Below are positions 13,157-16,121 of a stretch of DNA of 16,121 nt, piece by piece; the first letter of the stretch is position 1, and each line of letters begins with the position of its first letter. A program made the position numbers and the translations under genes. This DNA comes from JAEKLB01 sp050249235 (GTDB lineage: Bacteria > Actinomycetota > Acidimicrobiia > Acidimicrobiales > CADCSY01). The notes beneath the pieces were generated by a model. It was not told where the DNA came from. It saw only the letters and a program-made list of their open reading frames with translations, and searched no databases. Where the stretch lies: assembly GCA_050249235.1 (NCBI GenBank), contig JBFWQW010000063.1:1-16121 (forward strand), written 5' to 3'.

Positions 13157-14231
13157 CGATGTGTTCGCCCAGGCGCTGTGCCTGCCGGGACGCGCGTGCG
13201 GCGTCAGCGAACGCGACGGTGCCGGCGATGGTGTCCTCGAACCGCGCCCATTGCTCGTCGGTGAGCGCCGGGCCGACCTCGGCGGGGTCGTGGTGGGTCC
13301 ACCAGCCGGCGAGGTCGTCCCAGATCGCGAGGAAGACGGTCAGCGGGTACGGCACCACCTCGCCCGGCTCGACCGCTGTGAGCCGGGGACGGGGTTTGCG
13401 GCCCGTCTTCTTCGCCGCTCGCACGCGGGCGAGCGCGTCTTTGGCGAGGTGCTCCAGCTCCACAGCGCGCGCGTCCCGTTCCGCGGCCCGCACACCGGCG
13501 GCCTCCGCCCTGGCCTGCTCGCGCAGCTCCGCCGGCTGGGTGGGGTCGGCGGCGAGCTGGTCGAGCTCGGCGAGGGACAGTTCCGCGTTCATCCGCAGGT
13601 GAGCGGGGTAGACCTTCCCGCCGGCTCTGATCCGCTCCACCTCCTCCGCCGCACGCTGCCGGACAGCGTCGGGCTGGTCGGGGTCGGCGGCGAGGTCTTC
13701 GAGGCGCACGATGCGTTCCATCGTGGTGTGGGAGTCGCGGCCGGTGACCATCTGCGCGGCCTGCACCGCCGCCTCCCCAAAGCCCGCCCACGGTGCCGTT
13801 AAGTTAACGGCACCGTTCTTCTCGTTCGCGCCGGCGGGCTGGAATCGGGTGGCCTCCTGTCGCAGCGTGGCCCCTTCGGTCAGGAGGGCTTTGAGCTCCC
13901 GGTAGAGGGCGGCGGCTTCGGGCTGGGTCAGCGGTTTGTGCAGCAGGTTGTCGTCCTGCTCGGCCAGGAGTTGCCCGAGCCGGTCGGACACCCCGGACCG
14001 GACCCACACGTTGACGGTCTTCCACCCGAGCTGGCGGATCGCCGCCAGGCGGCGGGCACCGCAGATCAGGTGCCCGTCGAGGGTGATCGTGATCGGTTGC
14101 AGCAGCCCGTTGCGGCGGATCGACTCGACCAGCGGTGCCAGGTCGCCGTAGTCCTGCCGGTGCCGAGACCCGACGCCGATGGCATCGACGGCCCGCTCCA
14201 GCTCGATGTGTCCGCCGGGCGTGGTGCTCAT
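13152..14231 (-). CDS. ParB/Srx-domain DNA-binding protein, 359 aa
   Basis: The start ATG overlaps the TGA of the 288-aa gene (ATGA), with no strong ribosome site, so it is coupled. The N-terminal part (about 8-80) is ParB-like: a HIELERAVDAI strand, LAPLVESIRRNGLLQPITIT, then the conserved DGHLICGARRLAAIRQLGW motif at 52-70. Family members bind a CTP/ATP-type nucleotide through the GxRR box and regulate or segregate DNA. Residues 80-130 are helical (EQDDNLLHKPLTQPEAAALY), as in the ParB HTH entry region. Residues 160-260 are strongly charged helices with two repeats of an LAADPxQPxxxR motif. The C-terminal 60 residues are Trp-rich (WDDLAGWWTHHDP). No ParA is visible. A perfect 27-bp palindrome lies inside its codons 139-148. 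It could be a transcription regulator rather than a partition protein. Confidence 0.75.
   Translation of the reverse strand: MSTTPGGHIELERAVDAIGVGSRHRQDYGDLAPLVESIRRNGLLQPITITLDGHLICGARRLAAIRQLGWKTVNVWVRSGVSDRLGQLLAEQDDNLLHKPLTQPEAAALYRELKALLTEGATLRQEATRFQPAGANEKNGAVNLTAPWAGFGEAAVQAAQMVTGRDSHTTMERIVRLEDLAADPDQPDAVRQRAAEEVERIRAGGKVYPAHLRMNAELSLAELDQLAADPTQPAELREQARAEAAGVRAAERDARAVELEHLAKDALARVRAAKKTGRKPRPRLTAVEPGEVVPYPLTVFLAIWDDLAGWWTHHDPAEVGPALTDEQWARFEDTIAGTVAFADAARASRQAQRLGEHIA
13790..13816. repeat. Perfect 27-bp palindrome (13-bp arms, 1-base centre) inside the parB-like gene
   Basis: The arms acggtgccgttaa (13790-13802) and ttaacggcaccgt (13804-13816) are exact reverse complements around a single g. 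The AT-rich centre gttaagttaac stands out in a GC-rich background. It codes for N-G-A-V-N-L-T-A-P-W in the linker after the ParB motif. It may be a binding site for this ParB-like protein or for the HTH protein upstream; that is inference. Confidence 0.65.
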
Positions 14232-15094
14232 GGCAGATCGTCCCCGGTGTCGGGGGCGGCGAGCCCTGCGGTGAGTACGAGGTCGTCGTCGCGCAGCAGC
14301 GCGCGGAGGGGTTCGCCGTTCAGCAGCCGTAGCAGCAGGCCGCGCCCGGTGTTGGTGCCGGACAGGGCAGGGTCGGGGTGGCCGAGCACGATCCGCAGCA
14401 GCGTCGTCCACGACGAGCCCGGCAGGTCCAGCAGGGCGCGGGCCTGCCGGTCGCGGCGCAGCGTCTCGAACGCCGACGCCCGCGAGACGGACTCCGCAAG
14501 CCGTCCGGTGATGTACTCCACCGCGGCTCGTGCCGTCGCCGGCTCCCAGCCCACCCAGGACAGCAGCGCAATCGTGTCCTCCACCGCGGCGGTGACGTTC
14601 ACCGCACGCTCCGGCACCACCTCACCACCGTTCTCCTCATCGTCGGTGTCGGTGTCGGCGAAGGGGGCGATGTGGAAGGCGGGGTGGTAGTCGGGCAGCG
14701 GGTTCTCCCGGTCGCTGAACCGCTCGGCGTCGTGGAACACCGAGTAGCGGGGGCGGCGTGCCTGGTGCACCGAGCACAGCAGCCCGTTGCCGCGTTCCTC
14801 GCCGACGCAAGTCACCTGTACCGCGCGGGTGACCACCGCCCACGGGTCATCCGCGCGGCGGGTCGCGGCTCCCCGCATGGCCTCGAACGCGGCCGAGGCG
14901 GCCTCCCACGGGTCCAGACCGTGCTTCTTGGCGAGCGCGGCGTACTTGTCGGCGGCGTGCCGCATCAGCAAGGCGGCCTCCGGGTCGTGCCGCCACGCGC
15001 CCTTACCTGCCTCGTGCAGCCGGTTCAGGAGCGCGCGCAGCGCCTCCGAGTCCTCGAATCTCGCCCGCTGTTCGCGGGGGCTTTCCGGTGTCAT
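14228..15094 (-). CDS. Hypothetical cytoplasmic protein, 288 aa, faintly sigma-region-2-like
   Basis: ATG at 15094 with AGGAGG 7 bases upstream; a GTG one codon earlier is possible. The family is not recognised with certainty, although I remember similar hypothetical proteins near ParB genes in actinobacterial conjugative islands. Residues 40-100 are helical (YAALAKKHGLDPWEAASAAF, then DDPWAVVTRAVQV and GEERG), with order and spacing loosely like sigma-70 region 2. Residues 105-145 contain CSVHQARRPRYSVFHDAERF. Residues 147-160 are acidic (DTDTDDEENGGE). Residues 165-275 are helical with LLDLPGSSWTTLLRIVLGHP and GRGLLLRLLNGEPLRALL. There is no membrane segment. Translationally coupled to the ParB-like gene, it is probably part of a control module. 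Function unknown. Confidence 0.65.
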   Translation of the reverse strand: MTPESPREQRARFEDSEALRALLNRLHEAGKGAWRHDPEAALLMRHAADKYAALAKKHGLDPWEAASAAFEAMRGAATRRADDPWAVVTRAVQVTCVGEERGNGLLCSVHQARRPRYSVFHDAERFSDRENPLPDYHPAFHIAPFADTDTDDEENGGEVVPERAVNVTAAVEDTIALLSWVGWEPATARAAVEYITGRLAESVSRASAFETLRRDRQARALLDLPGSSWTTLLRIVLGHPDPALSGTNTGRGLLLRLLNGEPLRALLRDDDLVLTAGLAAPDTGDDLP

Positions 15095-15101
15095 CACACA
15101 A

Positions 15102-15107
15102 CCTCCT
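15102..15107 (-). promoter_or_regulatory. Ribosome binding site of the 288-aa protein, partly in a small hairpin
   Basis: Minus-strand AGGAGG, 7 bases before the ATG at 15094. The bases cctgc (15105-15109) can pair with gcagg (15113-15117) around a 3-nt loop, which would mask half the site. The stem is only 5 bp. Confidence 0.5.
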
Positions 15108-15171
15108 GCACAGCAGGTGCACCGGGACTCCCACCCGCCGCCGCGCGTTGACTGATCCCGGGTGGACACGG

Positions 15172-15633
15172 CTACCCCAACCCGATCCCGGACCGCGACA
15201 CCCACGAGTGCCGGGGGCTCCCGCCGCGACCGAACGCCGTCACCGGCGGCAGGCGGCGTGCTCGCTCGCTGACCACTCGTGCCCCTGAGCGGGCGACGGT
15301 GCGGACGCCCCGGTACGCCTGTCCTGGTGCTTGGCGGGTGCGGCGGGCGAGCTCGGCATAGAAGTCGATGCCCTGCCCGGCGACCCTGCCCGTCCGCGCG
15401 GCCAGCAGATCGGTGGGCCGCACCCACTCCACCCCCGACCGTCGCCGCCCCGCCTCCGCGTCGGCCTTCGGCTTCGTCACGGACGGGTCGCCGTGCCGGG
15501 CCAACTCCGACACCTCCCCGTCCCCGCCTCGCCTCGGCTCCTCGGTCGGCGCCGCCGACTCATCGCGGTGTCCCTGGCGGACGGGAACGGGATGCTGCTC
15601 GTGCGTGGCAGGGGTCTGGTTGTCGTCGTTCAT
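15172..15633 (-). CDS. Hypothetical hydrophilic protein, 153 aa
   Basis: The start ATG overlaps the stop of the preceding gene (ATGA), and GGAGGAG lies 5 bases upstream, so the start is well supported. Residues 1-65 are disordered-looking and charged (Asn, Asp, Glu, Pro, Arg). Residues 66-153 look like a small conserved part: GVEWVRPTDLLAARTGRVAG, then IDFYAELARRTRQ, RLPPVTAFGRG and a final RSGIGLG. There is no signal or membrane segment. I recall the same C-terminal pattern in small hypothetical proteins of actinobacterial conjugative islands, but no function is known to me. About 77 bases without any gene follow before the 288-aa protein. Confidence 0.6.
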   Translation of the reverse strand: MNDDNQTPATHEQHPVPVRQGHRDESAAPTEEPRRGGDGEVSELARHGDPSVTKPKADAEAGRRRSGVEWVRPTDLLAARTGRVAGQGIDFYAELARRTRQAPGQAYRGVRTVARSGARVVSERARRLPPVTAFGRGGSPRHSWVSRSGIGLG

Positions 15634-16121
15634 GTTGTCTCCTCCGAGTCGGGGCCGGTCATCGCCGGCCGGGCGAACCAGCGGCCCACCGTGGACGGGT
15701 GCACGCCCAGGTGGCGGGCGATCTGCTTGTTCGACCAGCCCTCCTCGTCCCGCAGCAGCACCGCCGCCTCACGCCCCTCACCCCGCGATACCGCCGCCGT
15801 CGCCACCGGGACGGACGGCATCACCGGCTGACCCACGGGGACATCCGCCGCTGTCGGCGGCTCGGCAGAAGGGTCGGATGCGGATGCGGGCGCGGGGACG
15901 GGGCGGGTGAGGATGACGGTGAGGTGGGTGATCGCCAGCAGCACCAGCGGGGGCACCGCCGCGACGGACGCAGCGAGCACCGCTGGCACGTCGGCGTCGG
16001 CGGCGACGACGGCATGGATCGCGTTGGCCGTCACCGACACCACCGCGCCGGCGGCCAGCAGCACCCACGGGTACCAGGCCTGGCGGTGCTCGGCCAGGGC
16101 GACCACGGCGACGGTGGCGAC
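15630..16121 (-). CDS. DUF2637-like membrane protein with C-terminal HTH (5' end outside window)
   Basis: The frame is open to the right edge, so the N-terminus is missing; 163 residues are visible. Two hydrophobic segments appear near the start of the visible part (about 15-32, LLAAGAVVSVTANAIHAVV, and 43-65, LAASVAAVPPLVLLAITHLTVIL). These match the end of the DUF2637 membrane domain found in actinobacterial plasmid-transfer and regulatory proteins. A Pro/Ala linker of about 40 residues follows, then a helix-turn-helix of Fis/resolvase type (EGWSNKQIARHLGVHPSTVGRWF) near the C-terminus. A membrane-tethered DNA-binding protein is implied. It is the first gene of the visible operon and is coupled to the 153-aa gene. 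DUF2637 members are linked to plasmid spread; the specific role here is inferred. Confidence 0.72.
   Translation of the reverse strand, partial: VATVAVVALAEHRQAWYPWVLLAAGAVVSVTANAIHAVVAADADVPAVLAASVAAVPPLVLLAITHLTVILTRPVPAPASASDPSAEPPTAADVPVGQPVMPSVPVATAAVSRGEGREAAVLLRDEEGWSNKQIARHLGVHPSTVGRWFARPAMTGPDSEETT

Noticed and set aside
1..16121. CRISPR array, tRNA or rRNA genes, insertion sequences, relaxase, oriT, toxin-antitoxin pair
   Set aside because: I looked for repeated spacers, cloverleaf sequences, transposases, MOB motifs (HUH or tyrosine) and small paired genes, and saw none that could be supported by eye. Small RNA genes cannot be excluded.
15630..16121. The C-terminal HTH as a resolvase or invertase
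   Set aside because: The GWSNKQIARHLGVHPSTVGRWF segment is a generic HTH; no serine recombinase catalytic residues occur in the visible part, which is a membrane domain plus linker.

Overview
The window is very GC-rich, with start/stop overlaps throughout and almost no non-coding DNA. This and the protein families point to a high-GC actinobacterium, most likely Micrococcales (Microbacteriaceae-like); the taxon is an inference. It reads as most of the transfer region of an integrative and conjugative element (ICE) or a related conjugative island.

Layout: the left edge holds the C-terminal part of a large serine recombinase (+ strand, cut by the edge). All other genes except one lie on the minus strand and are read right to left. 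From the right edge they are: a membrane protein with a C-terminal helix-turn-helix (DUF2637-like, cut by the edge), a 153-aa hypothetical, a 288-aa hypothetical, a ParB-like protein, a single-pass membrane protein (possible TcpC/VirB8 type), a bifunctional lytic transglycosylase/M23 peptidase, a small two-helix membrane protein (DUF6112 type), then a + strand SAM methyltransferase, a second DUF6112-type protein, a TrbL/VirB6-like channel protein, an SCO6880/PrgI-like protein, a 390-aa hypothetical, a VirB4-like ATPase, a 183-aa hypothetical, a TraD/VirD4-like coupling protein, an SSB-like protein, a DUF4913-type protein and a 67-aa hypothetical. No stretch over about 110 bases lacks a gene.

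How they fit together: the wall hydrolase opens peptidoglycan; the two DUF6112 proteins, the VirB6-like protein, SCO6880 and the single-pass protein would form the membrane channel; the VirB4-like and VirD4-like ATPases power and feed it; the SSB would coat transferred single-stranded DNA; the recombinase would integrate or excise the element. The right-hand block (HTH membrane protein, 288-aa protein, ParB-like protein) looks like a control or partition module. No relaxase or oriT is visible, so the module is incomplete here.

Main oddities: a perfect 27-bp palindrome with a TTAA-rich centre inside the parB-like gene; a methyltransferase gene on the opposite strand between the two DUF6112 genes, broken by one in-frame TAG; a VirB4 function apparently split over two genes separated by a 390-aa protein that looks composite; and a 288-aa protein with a faint resemblance to sigma-70 region 2.
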